Positions 1-11,794 of a stretch of 64,000 nt of DNA are shown piece by piece. Within the stretch, counting starts at the first letter, position 1. The number at the start of each line of letters is the position of its first letter. Made by a program: the position numbers and the translations under genes. The notes under the pieces are model-generated. The model was not told where the DNA came from, did no database searches, and saw only the letters and a list, made by a program, of their open reading frames with translations. The stretch covers positions 272,459 through 336,458 of the forward strand of contig JADNYV010000025.1 in NCBI GenBank assembly GCA_015501055.1. Direction: 5' to 3'. This DNA is from Mucidula mucida (lineage: Eukaryota; Basidiomycota; Agaricomycetes; Agaricales; Physalacriaceae).

Positions 1-3000
1 TGAGACTGTCAAGAAGCCTGTTCACATTGTCAATTGGGCTGTCCTCCAATTAGTCTACGTGTGACATACCATATCGCGGTCTTAATCGATTGACTTTGCT
101 GAGTGATCGTGATCAGCAGCTCGTCGTGAGAAAACACCGGTAGTTTTGAATGTTCGCGATATCTCTGAACGCAGTCGCGGCCGTACGGGAGCCAGTCCGG
201 CAAGGCGAAGTTCACAGCTTCGTTGAAGTTCAGCTGGAAAGGATATCAATGCGGAGGCAAACAACGAAAAAAGGTGGCATACCCCATGATTGAACCCAGC
301 ATGGTAGGACTTGGGAAAAGTGATAACAAATTCACCTGCTCGCTGATTACACGAGTACACACGGACGCCTGCTTTCTTCACCCGGTCGGGGTTCATGAGA
401 GTAACCAGCTGGAAAAGAAGGTCTGGTTGGGCCTCGAAAAGATCGGGAGCCTCGCTCTTCATGGCAGCCTCGAACTTGGCCGCATCTTCACCAGGAATTC
501 CATACCAACTCTTTGTCTCACCCCAATGCACTAATGGCAATAAGTTATATGTTGCCAAGAAAAGGAAAGAAACTCCACGTACTGAAATTGATGCTGTAGG
601 TATAATGATCCTGTCATGTAACATTTAGGCATATGCCTTGTGTATGGCAGGAAACTCACCTCGTTATGCCAACAAAATGTCGAAAAGGTCATGCCGACAT
701 ACGTCCAAGGAACAGTCATACCAGAGATGTCCGATTTAATGAAGCGTAAAAGGGAGTCGGAAACAATGGGTATATTGTTTAGATTCCACGGATCCTTTGC
801 GTAGGGATCAAGCGGATGTAACTCTATCGAAGGCATCCCGCTAACGACAGTTAGAGGGACGCGCAAAAGAGTGAAGACTTGACATACCTCCCGTGGGTGG
901 TAGAGTGAACGTCTGCACCATATTCAATCTCCACAGTCTCATTAGAATTTTCTACAAGGCGCCAGAACTCTTTCTCAACATCGGCCTCTGAGAGTACATG
1001 GTTTCCGATCCGAGTCATAGTGGGATCATCGATGCCTTCCATAGCATTCTCGTGTCTTTGTGGCGGATGACTTTCGAACCAAAAGCGGCGAAACTCGCGG
1101 TCTCTCGCTTGAAAGCTCGAAAGTGTATGTTCGTCACCTTCGTCAAAACCGAAGTCACGACCACTTCCGCTCAAACATGCATGGCAATACCACGCGCCCT
1201 TCGGAATAGACTTGACTTTGGGCGTCAGGCAGAACGTATGGTAACCTAATTTGTCAACGTTGGCAGGCGCAAGCACAGATTTACCAGAACGTCCTTACCA
1301 CAATCACACCCGTCACACAACAGCATTTGAGTGCCTTCATTGTCCTTGAAGCAAATTTCGCAATGGGCCTACAATCTTGTCATAAGCGAAAGAGAATGAC
1401 CCGTTGACAGGACGTACCTCTTGCGCAGATTTGACCTTGACCTTGTCATGGATGACAGCTGGTAATTCTGCAGGTGTTGGCGCGAAGAGAGAAGACTTTG
1501 GAGCAGTTGCTGAGATTACTTCGGTCACCAGAATGAGCATGAAGTACGAAACACCTACAGGGCGTATCTGGCACGACTCTTTTACTCCTGCGAGGCCGGA
1601 GTGGGGAGTCAATTTCTTCCTCCGACTCTGCAACTTTACGGGGCCGCACGGGGGACTCAGTCTCGTCGTCTGAGTCTACAGAGGGTTCTGACAATGGGCT
1701 GGGTGGGGTCAAAGGACTGATAGGCGGTAATCCGTCTATAGGAGCTTCTGCTTTGAAGACGCCGGAAGAAGGCGGCTTCACGGAAGGTGTTTGAGGTCCG
1801 TTCCGTTTTTGTTCACAAAAGCGTTCGTATGGGAGAATAATTCGCATGTACGACTGCTTTATCTGAGTCGTAAGGCCTTGAATGCCTCTGTATCCCAGAA
1901 GCCGGCCCAGATCGGCCCATCTTTTATCTCTGCTGACCTACGCATACAAGTGAGGAATGACTCGGGAAGTTGGTTGAACGCGACGTACCGCTTCATAGCC
2001 ACCCATCTTGTTCACCTCTTTCTTGAGTAACCAGAGATCCATCGGCTTGTGGTTGATCGTTGGAACGACCACACGAGGGTTGCCTTGTTGTTTATGGAAT
2101 CGGTACAGCTGCTCTAAGAAGTTTATCTTGGCTCTGGATGCAGCTTCTATCGAGTTTAACCGTTGCAGACGAGTCTTAAAACGAAAAGTCTTGCGGAAGG
2201 ACGTCAGAACCAAAATCGCCAGAACAGCGCCAGAACCAGTAACGAACCTCAGTATCCGTTACGAATGGCATTTTCCATCCATCGGGTGGCACAATCTTGC
2301 AGATACCATAGTTCCTTGCCTGGTCTGCTATCGATTTGACGTACGCCATGGGGTCCTTGAATTCCTCGGATGTGGGATAGTACGATGGACATTCTTCGAG
2401 ATCAAAAGGCCTGGAGATATGTCCTGGAGGTCGATAGTGCCTGGGAGACGTAGTTCTGACCGTGGAGAGATCGAGGGTAGTGGGCACAGGAATGGGAGCA
2501 ACATTCTGGTATCGCTCTGCTAAAATATCCGGAGGTTCTGAGTCGTCTCGTTCGACCATTTGGGGTATATCTCTCTCCTTGAGAGCAGCCAGAGCATCCG
2601 TTTTAGATTTTCGCGGTGCCCTCTTCTGGTCGGCAGGCTCCGACTGAGGAGGCTTAGCTGGCTTCACTGGTTCCGCCTCAATGGGTACAGCTCCTTCAAC
2701 AGGGATGCTGATACAAGAGTAGAATGTTGGTTCCGAAGAGTCTGGAAATTTCGAAGGGGAGGAACTACTGAAAGAAGTTTGTTGTGGTACAGGCGTCGGA
2801 GTCGTGAAACGAGATGATTTGCTCCTCCGCGAGGGCGCCGAAGTCGAGGGACTGCCGTGCATAGAGAGAGTCGCGGTATCGGGACTGCCGAAGACCGTCG
2901 ACCCGTGCGGTGTGGCGTTCAGTAGTTTAGATGCTGGTAAATTGCTGAGAATTGCGGCACTGTATAATTGGAAGTCCGACCGCCCTGAACATTTCCACGT

Positions 3001-3054
3001 GACATCCAAGAATGGAAATATACTCTTCCAGTGCTCGGCGGCATTTGCCGGCAC
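1..3054 (-). CDS. KDM5/JARID1-type histone H3K4 demethylase (5' part)
   Basis: Multi-exon gene read leftwards; its 3' end lies outside the window. Domains in protein order: a JmjN segment ([19 protein letters not shown], near 2,380), an ARID DNA-binding domain ([19 protein letters not shown], near 2,100), a PHD finger split by an intron (HCEICFKDN, then CDGCDC, then GAWYCHAC, 1,150-1,360) and a JmjC core ([36 protein letters not shown], 130-720). Visible Fe(II) ligands are the His and Glu of WHNE and the His of SYHAGF. This order is that of KDM5/Lid2 proteins, Fe(II)/2-oxoglutarate dioxygenases that remove methyl groups from H3K4 in chromatin. The start is uncertain: 3054 is the longest open reading, while an in-frame Met at 2862 or an upstream intron is also possible. 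A 28-nt micro-exon (583-610) lies in the JmjC core. The family is firm; the start is not. Confidence 0.9.
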
Positions 3055-3788
3055 TCACGTCTCCTGCCTGAAAGTCCTTTGTACCGGGTGCAATGCTCTT
3101 CTTGTTATGCGAAAACTAATATCTGACTAATTCTCCAGATGGGTGATACTTTTGTGTTTTTTATCTGCTGTTCGCCAAAAGAAGATTCCGCACTGGGCTA
3201 TTCTATTTTTAGGGCGATAGTCACGAACTCCACCAATACACAGGAAAACACGTTCCTTTCGGCGAAGGGACCACAACAATCGCTTTTGGTGGTGGTCTAG
3301 GGATCATGGGCTGGTCTCCTCTCAAAGTCGGCGTTACTCTGAGAACTTTCGTGATGCCGGCACACATAGTAACGCCGACTCGGCTTGGTCGATCGAACTC
3401 GTCGAAGACTCGAACTTGAATGTAAACTTTGTGGATGTTCGAAGTTGGAAACGTACGAGATCCTGATACACAAGGACGCGGGATGTAAGATCACCTCAAA
3501 GCGAGACAGCGCCTAGTAAATCCCGCCTACCGTTACCAACTTTCAAGACCTCATCACGGACCAAATGGTTCTAATCTGAATGGGCTTTCACCAAATGTCC
3601 CTTCCCATTCCATCAGGGCGCTTTAGTCTCGGGACCGATCATCAAATGCTTAGATCGATCTCAGATCCGTTGATGGCCAATACCTCCGTTTCGGCCTTCT
3701 TGGGACACTTTTGGCCGAACTTTGTCGCTTCGAAGTTCGGACTGTATCTTTCTGATCACGCCATGGCTTGGCTCCTCTTCTAATTAGG
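3055..3788. other. intergenic region
   Basis: About 730 bp between the 5' end of the KDM5 gene and the 3' end of BST1. Only short overlapping open readings without recognisable motifs occur. It presumably holds the KDM5 promoter and 5' UTR and the BST1 terminator. I see no repeat or RNA gene in it. Confidence 0.5.
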
Positions 3789-6700
3789 TTAAGGCTTACT
3801 ACGAGACCAGCGTCGCCAGTAGCTGGGCCCAATTCTAAGTGCAACGAGCGTCGCGATGGAAAGTCTGGCGGTATCAAAAACCATGTATGCCTTCCTCGAT
3901 CCAATGAGAAACGCGACGCCCCCAACGACCAGGAAAACCCATCGCGCCGAGACAGTTTTTTCGAATCTAAAGGAAAATGTAAGTTTCTATATATTGGGAC
4001 ATACATGGAACAAACCTAGTTCTCCTGAAGATTGTGGTCCCTGTCGTCCTTGAGTTGAAATCTACAAGGGCGAGGAATGGGGCAACATTCAGGACGAAAT
4101 GGTCTCCATCAAAAGGCGTAGTGAGCCCTGCAGTGAGCAGTGTTCTGACCCACACAACAAGAACAGGTGCCGCGAGAGGTAGAAGCCATGTCATGAATAG
4201 TAGGATATGTTGATTGAGATTATTATTTGCATTCAAGGATGAGGTTTCCGAATTCCGCAGTGTTTCAGACGTTGACGTTTCGCTCGCAGCCTGTTCAGGC
4301 GTTGACGCGCAAGTCATAAACTGAATCGTCCAACATCCCAAAAAAGCAACCTGCCAAGGAATGAACAGGAAAACCGCTAGTAAAATCAATGCCATCGAAA
4401 TGAGAGTGGCACCGGTGATGACTTCGTGTCGCGATCTAACGCGGAGGCTGTGAGTACGCACGACTTAATGATGAGCTTAGAGCTCACTTGTTATGGAAAC
4501 GTTTCGATACCAATTTGAATGGCCATACGAGGAGAGATAACAAGACGAAACTGCAGCCAACGAGACCGGTTGATATAAGCATCAGTAATGGTCCTATAGG
4601 TGCCAGTAAAGGGATTCCTTGGTTCCCAAGAAGGACATTTGCGGACAACGGGATGCAGCCAATCAAAAAGGACGCCGTTGATAGTAATAGCAAGCGCTGT
4701 CGAACGAACAGAGTGAACGTTTGTGCAACGGTCGGTGTGATGACTATAGGTAATGAACTTCTGGGTTGCAGAAAAGGAGAAATCACCGACTTGGAATGTC
4801 ACCACTATCACTTTTACCCCAAAAATCGAACATCATTACAGAAACAACACCGATCGCCCAGCAAACAACGCTTGTGAAAAATCTAGAAGCCCACCTGCCC
4901 AAAGTTTGTACCCAGGCAATCTCCAAGTGTATGTCTTCTAAAGGGCAACCAGTAGAAAGGAAATCGAGAAGGATGCCATGAGCAGGGACGCCAGAGTCTA
5001 CGAACGGTCCCACGCTATGTGTGTGTAGAAGGATCTCGTTTGAATGCCGGTCGCTCAATGCGAAGTAATGGACCTCAGAACGGGGTGACCTGTGAACCAG
5101 CAGAGGTGATAGATGCGTGTCTGTAAACGAACGTCAAAGAGAAGAAGTGTAAGCAACGTCAAAGGAGTACCTATGCAGCTCTGATTAGGACTTGTAGTAG
5201 ACGATAAACAAGGAGTGCGTGATTTAGCAAATTAGGAAGCTGTAGCACCGCGTGCATATTTTCGTTTTTGGGCAGCTCTAGTGTTACACCACCGGATAGC
5301 ATGTCTAGGACAGCGGATATTAGATAGCCCTCGAATGACGGATAGGTCTTACCAGTAGTGCTCACGGGGTGTGTCGCGGTTGACTCAGTTGCCGTATGTG
5401 CGACCACCCATCCAACACCTTCCGCGCGGTCAAGTTGGACAGCAATCCATCGACCTTGACGCCGAGTAGATGAAAGTTCCACCTCGAAAAGTACAACTCC
5501 TTCAGATTCATCCGATCCTTCACCAGCGATGGGAAACGTCTTGCCCGGTATAGGACTCGGTACCAAACGGAGAACCGAAGGCGCAAGAGGTTCGCACTCA
5601 GTATTGACATTATCAGCAGCTTGATTGCACAATAAAACCGACACCTCAAGAGGTAGAGGCTTGTGTGGAGAAACAAAAGATATCGAGCCTTTAGACACAT
5701 ACAACGTGAATTTGGACGCGTCCAAGCTCAATGGCAGTAGGTAGACAGCATTGCCATTTGGTTTGTCAAGGATTAATCGCTCGCCTTCCTGGAGATATCT
5801 ATATTGATCCATAGGAACTGACGAACTCGTGACCAGTGAAATATGGGGTGGAAGGCGTGTACCATCTCGTAACCAACGGTCCAGAATAGTCGCTCGGTCG
5901 ACGTCTGCATTTTGAAGCTCCAGCGCTGCTCTGGCTACACGCCATCGAACCTGGTGGCACCACACCATTTCACGATGACCCACACCCGTCCACGCGCCCT
6001 CTAAAGCCGACGAGAACACGGTTCGCCTATATGGCGAGTCTCCATCTTCCAGAATGCATGATTCTGAAGGAATCATCATGTCTGTTGCGCCGCCACATAA
6101 CGACATGATCGGAGTGGGATCGTTCTTCAGAACGGCCTTGTTTATGTCATATATGCGGTCAATTCGCTGGTCAAAGCGGGCAGGAGGCAGCGTATGTGGC
6201 GTCGACATGGTGATAATGGCAGCAATATTAGCTGATGGCAGCAGTGACGTCGCAACAATGCCGCCCATAGAGTGGCCAAGGATGATGATTTTCGTATTTG
6301 GCGGGTAACGCGAGAGAATGTACGCAACCGCGTCCGACGTGAATCGAGTCTGTGCTTCCATAGTGGGACCATGAAAAGCAGATAGATCTTCGTTGAAATC
6401 CACTAGCAAAATATCTATTTAGGAAAGGAGGTAATACTAATAGACAGGTTGACAAACCAGTAAACATATCTATCGGTCTCAAGGAAGTAGCTTGAATTTC
6501 CGGTGACACTTGATGGGGAGAGGTGTAGTATTGTCTAACAGCAGACGACGCTATGGACCGCACTTGATGGGAAGACCCTGCGTTTCCTGGAATAAAGAGG
6601 ACTGGTTGGTGTCCATGAATCTTGCCGAGCGTTAGGTCATCGTCAATGAAGGAGAGAGCAGCGCGACCACACCTGATTACTTTCCCAGCCAACTTCTCTA

Positions 6701-6903
6701 TACAACCACAAGGAGTATCTATGCGCAAGGGGCGTCCACGATGCGTTGAATTCAGGTTGGAGGATATACGACGGTGACATCCATGACATGCGACATCCTT
6801 GTGGTGAGAGAGAAGTCTGAACACGTAAGGTCGCAATATAAAAACACAGAACAGCAGCTAACGAGCCCAGGCAAAGTAAAATGGTGAAATGTGCTCGTGG
6901 CAT
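3789..6903 (-). CDS. BST1: GPI inositol-deacylase (PGAP1/Bst1 family)
   Basis: The protein removes the acyl chain from the inositol of GPI anchors in the ER, a step needed for efficient export of GPI proteins. The start at 6903 gives MPRAHFTILLCLGSLAAVLC, a signal-anchor membrane segment. The lipase core follows: PVLFIPGNAGSSHQVRSIA (near 6,580), then IILGHSMGG with the catalytic Ser (near 6,270). The C-terminal half has several hydrophobic segments (4,850; 4,490-4,780; 4,100-4,400). The last exon, after an intron ending TTTCCTTTAG near 3,963, encodes WVFLVVGGVAFLIG and ends at the TAA at 3789-3791. Deduced length is roughly 950 residues, normal for fungal Bst1. Exon joins checked by eye keep frame. 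Its start lies 75 bp from the oppositely oriented GPI11. High confidence in family; some internal splice sites are my choice. Confidence 0.92.
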
Positions 6904-6978
6904 TGCTGGAACATGGACGCGTGAAGACAGCCCGATCGCCGGTCCGTGCCGCCGACTCCATCTCATTCAGCATCCACG
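6904..6978. promoter_or_regulatory. 75-bp shared promoter of BST1 and GPI11
   Basis: The start codons of BST1 (minus strand) and GPI11 (plus strand) are separated by only 75 bp, so both 5' UTRs and the core promoter elements must lie here or overlap the neighbouring coding sequence. Both products act on GPI anchors in the ER. I see no clear TATA box. Shared control is inferred from position only. Confidence 0.6.
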
Positions 6979-8053
6979 ATGGCGAAACGAAAGGCGAATA
7001 AAACGGCAAAAGCAGCGCCTCAACAAAGTGAACCGCTCGATATGGCCAACGCACCATTCTTTCCTTTTGCCCGATACACGTCCATAGTCGGCGTACACAC
7101 TAGCCTTCTGGCGTTTGTTGCCCTTTTCTTCCCAAGGATGTTCATCGACGCCGACATGGAACAGTCGAGTTCAAAAGACAGACCACAACACCCATTTCTC
7201 GTCGCACTCACGACGTCTCCGACGATTACGGTCTCGTCAATGATTCTGGGCGTGGTCGTACTACAAGCATGGTGGGGAGGCTGGATTCGCGACTGGCTGA
7301 TTGACTATTCGCTCAATGGTTCGGACGACGCCCGTCGTCTCGACAAGACAAAGATCAACGAGCGTAAAACCTCAGTGAGTGATACTCATGGTGTTGAATC
7401 GCGGTATTGACTTGGTCGACATGTCAGGCTTTCATAAACGCGTGGGCCGCGACGCTGGTTGTCTCGCTCGTCTTTCATTTCGTCATCGTACTCTTTGGCG
7501 CTCCTATATTCTCCAGGTTTGTGTGTCTGGATCCCTAAAATCAACATTCCCTGATGATTTGGCACAGCGGTCTTAATACGTACCTTTTGTCACTCCTTAT
7601 ATCTCTGCTCAGCGTGTTTGCTCCTGCGTACACCTATGGCACACCTTCTTTATCCTCTGACACGGAGTCCATGGTTATCAGAATGACGTGGACCAGACTC
7701 TTTGCCGAATTCTCGTATGTTGCATAATTTCAGAAGCTTGAATTCTGCTGAGTTTCTTCGCAGTATCAGAACCCCTGTAGAACGAGCAATTGCATATCCT
7801 TCAGCTGGTGCAATTATAGGCTGCTGGCTTGGAGCAATACCCATTGCTCTTGATTGGGATCGCCCATGGCAGGTAAGCAATTGTCGTCACTTGCGATAAC
7901 AGCACATCAATCTCTCACAAGGCATGGCCGTTGACTCCTGCATTTGGAGGCTTACTTGGGTACATCCTGGCTTCTATTGCTGCCCTAACCATCAGCGCCA
8001 TAACAGCCTTGGCCCAGGAAGACATTCGAAGAGAACGTTTGAAAACGTCTTAG
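6979..8053 (+). CDS. GPI11: GPI biosynthesis protein PIG-F / Gpi11
   Basis: Small multi-pass ER membrane protein that helps the GPI ethanolamine-phosphate transferases add EtN-P to the mannose core. The start at 6979 gives MAKRKANKTAKAAPQQ, a basic cytosolic tail, followed by hydrophobic segments VGVHTSLLAFVALFF and SSMILGVVVLQAWWGGW. Later exons encode AFINAWAATLVVSLVFHFVI, then GLNTYLLSLLISLLSVFAPA, then GAIIGCWLGAIPIALDWDRP joined to WQAWPLTPAFGGLLGYILA, the conserved PIG-F C-terminal signature with the DWDRPWQ.WP motif. The last residues are RRERLKTS and the stop is TAG at 8051-8053. There are four introns of about 50 nt and every junction I checked keeps phase. Transcribed divergently from BST1. 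Confidence 0.92.
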
Positions 8054-8283
8054 GTGAGCTCAGTTCAGATTTCATCTTACCCTCAGTTTTCTTAGCTCGT
8101 TCTGAGCATCTTAGAGCGTGATGTATATCTGTCCTAATTATGATATGGTCAATGGTAGGGCCACATACGAACCCCGGCAAGGCTCTTTGTGCCAACGTCT
8201 TTATGCGTGATCTTCAGGGCCACCCCTTTGCTGTTCATTGTTGCCACCTGGGCCTTTTAGTTTGCTCCTTGTTCTCTCCCATC

Positions 8284-9615
8284 ATGGCGCAAAGGTCCCC
8301 TCGAATGCTGCCACACGCGGTCGTCCAGCGAATATTTCAGTTCACACTTCTCGACAAACCACGTCTCGTACATACAGAGGCACCACTTCTACTTACACAA
8401 GTCTGTCGTTCATGGAGACGAGCCGCATATCGAAGCCCTCAATTATGGAACGAGCTCAGTGTCGTCGTGGACATCGAAGACGACGGCGACCGCCTCGTTG
8501 GCATGTCTTCCCTAGTATGTCGGTGGTTTGCGGCGGCCCAGTGTTTACCACTAAGCATTGTCATTCGTGCCAAGCACGCCTCGACGCGCTCAACCGGTGC
8601 TGTCCTTTGGGGTCTCATAGACGTCCTTCTGGCATTTGCTTCACAATGGCAGAGCATCGAATTGGCCGTACCCGCTGTATCATTGCGTTCGTTCCTCGAT
8701 TTGCGACATTGGGATGTGCCACTGCTCCAGAGTTTCTCGTTCGTGGAGACCGTTGACGGACCTTCGTTTACTTCGGTGGATATCACATGCTTTCAGTTCC
8801 TTGGCCCCAGTGTGAGGCATGTTCAGCTCCTCTTTGAGGGTCACGAAGGATTAGTGTCAGAATATGGGATCGACGATACGTCTTTAAAGATTATGAAGAC
8901 GTTTCCTAGGAGGCATTCCTTTGACAAGCGGCCCATGTCTTTCACGGTCCATGACGCGTTGCGTCTAGCAAGGACTTGTCCCAACCTGCTCTCCTGCGTA
9001 CTGCACATCACTGGATCGGCAATGCCAGAAAGCCTAGCGGTTCTCCCGAAGCTGATGTCCTTCACTGTGCTCACGATTGGTGGCTGGGATTTGGACTGCC
9101 TCTTTGAGTCACTTTTCATGCCATCTTTGCATCAGCTCGAAGTTCAATGCGGATGGTATCGCCCATCTCGATTCGAGCTAAACGACATCGGCCAGCTTCC
9201 CTTTACTCCCAATCTTAATCATGCACGAAACCTCCGTCATTTGACGCTTTCCGCACAACGCGTCCCTGTGCATCTCCTCTGCACAATGCTCGAGCATGCC
9301 TCGGAGATCACTCATTTTCGCATCACGTCGTGCCAAGAGTTGACGGACGACTTCATGTACACACTCAGCCTTCGCGTCCGACAAGCAAATGGGCCCATCG
9401 CTCTGCCCTGCCCACGTCTTGAGAGTTTGTGTATGCTGGGTATTTGGGCTATCAGTGACCAGGCTATCCTGCACTTGCTCGGGAAACGGTCGTTCCAGAG
9501 TCTGAAGGACGTGGAAATGTCTATCTATCGCGAGATGACGATTGAGTGCCTCACATCACCATTGTATGTACAACGTCACTTCGGCATTCAAGCCAACATC
9601 TATAGTCAGGTTTGA
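8284..9615 (+). CDS. F-box protein with degenerate LRR-like C-terminus
   Basis: One uninterrupted frame of 443 residues from the Met at 8284. The N-terminus, LPHAVVQRIFQFTLLD followed by LLLTQVCRSWRRAAYRSPQLW, is a typical Agaricomycete F-box (Leu-Pro start, V/CRSWR, S.LW). The rest has repeated leucine-spaced segments such as NLRHLTLSAQRVPVHLLCTM and PRLESLCMLGIWAIS, resembling degenerate leucine-rich repeats used for substrate binding. F-box proteins bind Skp1 in SCF ubiquitin ligases; the substrate here cannot be told. This family is greatly expanded in Agaricomycetes, and a second member lies at the far end of the window. In-frame Met codons upstream (from 8140) exist, but 8284 fits the family better. 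Confidence 0.82.
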   Translation: MAQRSPRMLPHAVVQRIFQFTLLDKPRLVHTEAPLLLTQVCRSWRRAAYRSPQLWNELSVVVDIEDDGDRLVGMSSLVCRWFAAAQCLPLSIVIRAKHASTRSTGAVLWGLIDVLLAFASQWQSIELAVPAVSLRSFLDLRHWDVPLLQSFSFVETVDGPSFTSVDITCFQFLGPSVRHVQLLFEGHEGLVSEYGIDDTSLKIMKTFPRRHSFDKRPMSFTVHDALRLARTCPNLLSCVLHITGSAMPESLAVLPKLMSFTVLTIGGWDLDCLFESLFMPSLHQLEVQCGWYRPSRFELNDIGQLPFTPNLNHARNLRHLTLSAQRVPVHLLCTMLEHASEITHFRITSCQELTDDFMYTLSLRVRQANGPIALPCPRLESLCMLGIWAISDQAILHLLGKRSFQSLKDVEMSIYREMTIECLTSPLYVQRHFGIQANIYSQV

Positions 9616-9779
9616 CGCCAGACGGACGATTAGGATTCTGACTTTTAGCTACATTCACGTACCTATCTTTACTATTTTTTTTCTATGAACTCAACTTCAG
9701 CTTCAGCGTCGGAATTTCGGGCCTTGATTCCGGTTGTGCGATCAATTGAGTTGGGACACCATTTGTACTCGACGTTGTA

Positions 9780-11057
9780 ATGTATCCGCTGTTTTCCCTT
9801 CTCCCATTTCTTCTGCTTGTCGCAGCCAAAGGCGATGATCCTTGCACGTTGACGACATCCGACGGTGCCTTCTACGATCTGAGCTCGTTACGGGCGAGGT
9901 AAGCTACTGGCGCCTACGAGAATGAACGTGGTGCGACGACCCCAACAGCAAGGACTATTCTATTCCCACCTCTTCAAATCCCAAGATCTCCCCGCTCCTC
10001 CTCAATGTCTGTAAACCCGTCGTCAGCGAAACCTGGGATCTAGATAATCCGTCTAAAGTCGGTGGCTACATTCGGAGAGCTCATGGCGATTTGCTGTTGG
10101 GTGCGTTCTTTCCAGTTTTGGCATCACAAGGTGGCTGACGAGCGTTGATAGACAGCCCAACACGACGCTCACATATGCAGCTGGATCTGTTCAACTATAC
10201 ATGCTTGGCGGGTCGACGTGTCCTAGCGGTAGTGGCCAGGCGTCCACAATCATTGACTTTGTGTGCGACACCGCCGTGTTTGGTGCTGGGCAACCACGCC
10301 TAGTCGCACAGCTGCCCATGGGAGAAGAATCCTGCTCTTTTTTCGTCGAATGGAGAACACACGTATGTTCACGATCGACTCTGCGATCTTCGCGTTCGCT
10401 GATACCTCTCAGGTTGCATGCCCTACCGGCGCGCGTTCTGGCCCGTGGGGATTCTTTGTCACCCTGATAGTATTGTGAGTATTTCGTCATGCCTTATTGC
10501 AATGCACACCATATCTGAATATGGAGTACAGAGGCTTTATTTTGCTCATGCTCTACCTCACTTTGGGAACCGTTTACAATCGCTTCGTCCTGAATCTTCG
10601 TGGTTTTGATCAAATACCTTCCTTTTCTCTCGAAGGTTTCCGATATCACGCATCCGAAGCTCTCGATTGGTTCCGGGATACCATGAGTGGTTTGTATGAA
10701 GGTGGTCAAGGCGGTCGTTATGAATTACCTAGGACGAACCCCGTCAGTCACCAAACCGGAGTCGATGGCGGCGAAACTGGAGGCTTCGTGAGGTTAGGAC
10801 GAAACCGACCTGATGCTCAGCCCTCCACGAATCCCGTCAGCCATCAGAGTCAAGTCAATGCTTCTCAGCCTCGGCCGCCATCAACGCCACCGCCACCTTC
10901 ACCCACAACTACTATTCGACCCGCGCCACCATCAGACAAGGAGGAAGAGAGACCCTTCATGGTTGGCGACGACGATGATGACGACGGCGAGGTTTCTCCG
11001 GTCTCGCTCCCTCATCCAGTTCACCCGCAAAAGCCAGTCCTGCTGAAGATGGGGTAA
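9780..11057 (+). CDS. MRH-domain type I membrane protein (mannose-6-phosphate receptor / Atg27-like)
   Basis: The start MYPLFSLLPFLLLVAAKGDD is a clear signal peptide, then CTLTTSDGAFYDLSSL, the usual opening of an MRH lectin fold. Downstream come LNVCKPVVSETWDL, STIIDFVCDTAVFG, CSFFVEWRTHVACP (joined across an intron) and one membrane span WGFFVTLIVLGFILLMLYLT. The cytosolic side begins GTVYNRFVLNLRGFDQIPSF, strongly conserved in the cation-dependent mannose-6-phosphate-receptor/Atg27 group. The tail is Pro/Ser-rich and acidic (about residues 210-320). Such proteins cycle between Golgi, endosomes and, for Atg27, pre-autophagosomal membranes. The junction between exons 2 and 3 (donor near 10101, acceptor near 10151) is out of phase by one base; one more G in the GGG at 10099-10101 would repair it. 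Whether this is Atg27 or another MRH protein cannot be settled here. Confidence 0.75.
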
Positions 11058-11794
11058 TTCGACTGTGAAAATGATATCTTCAATCTGTACGCCTGGACAC
11101 ATATCGAGTGTTTTTCCTTTCTGTTGTCAACACAGCAATGTCAAGATTCGTTTGTATCAGGCCTCAGGGAGCTTTGATTCTCGACCGTCTACGGGCTTAT
11201 CTATCAGCGCTCCTTACGTTAGAACTCCTTAGCCGCACCAGGCAACATGACTTCGTTCTACTTGCAGATAATACTTTATTTTGTGTTGGACGTTCATTGA
11301 CTTGGTTCCAGTCCAACCGCTCGTGAAGAAGGTCCAATGTCAGGAAACAAGATTAGCGGCGAATCAGCGAGAATTTGCTGGAGGGAGGTCATTCCACGGT
11401 TGTCTCGGCGTTGTTTCCGCAACTCCAGCTCAGCGCTATTGAAGGCAAAATTGAAGGGTTGAACTTCTTCTAGTTCCCATCAGTTGTCTCGTGGTCCGCG
11501 CGCGGGAAATCAGGACGCACTGGAACATGTCTGTATACACTGTTCCCGGCGTCGGACCGCTCCAAGCATATCGTTGTTTCTTATGCGCCACCAGGGGTGT
11601 ATTGACGAAGATAACACTTGCAGGTCAGTGATTCTGGAACTAATTATACAACACGCTCGCATGGATCCGAGCATGCTGTTGACTTATCAGCGGAACACCA
11701 TCATGAGATACGTTATCTTCAGAATTCACTTAAATGTATTGACTGCATGGTACAATGTCCTCAGTCGAGGGTTCTTTCCTTCTCTCAGGCAGTG
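11058..11794. other. intergenic region upstream of the oligopeptide transporter
   Basis: About 740 bp with only short, motif-free open readings on either strand. It should contain the terminator of the MRH-protein gene and the promoter of the transporter. I see no repeat or RNA gene. Confidence 0.4.
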
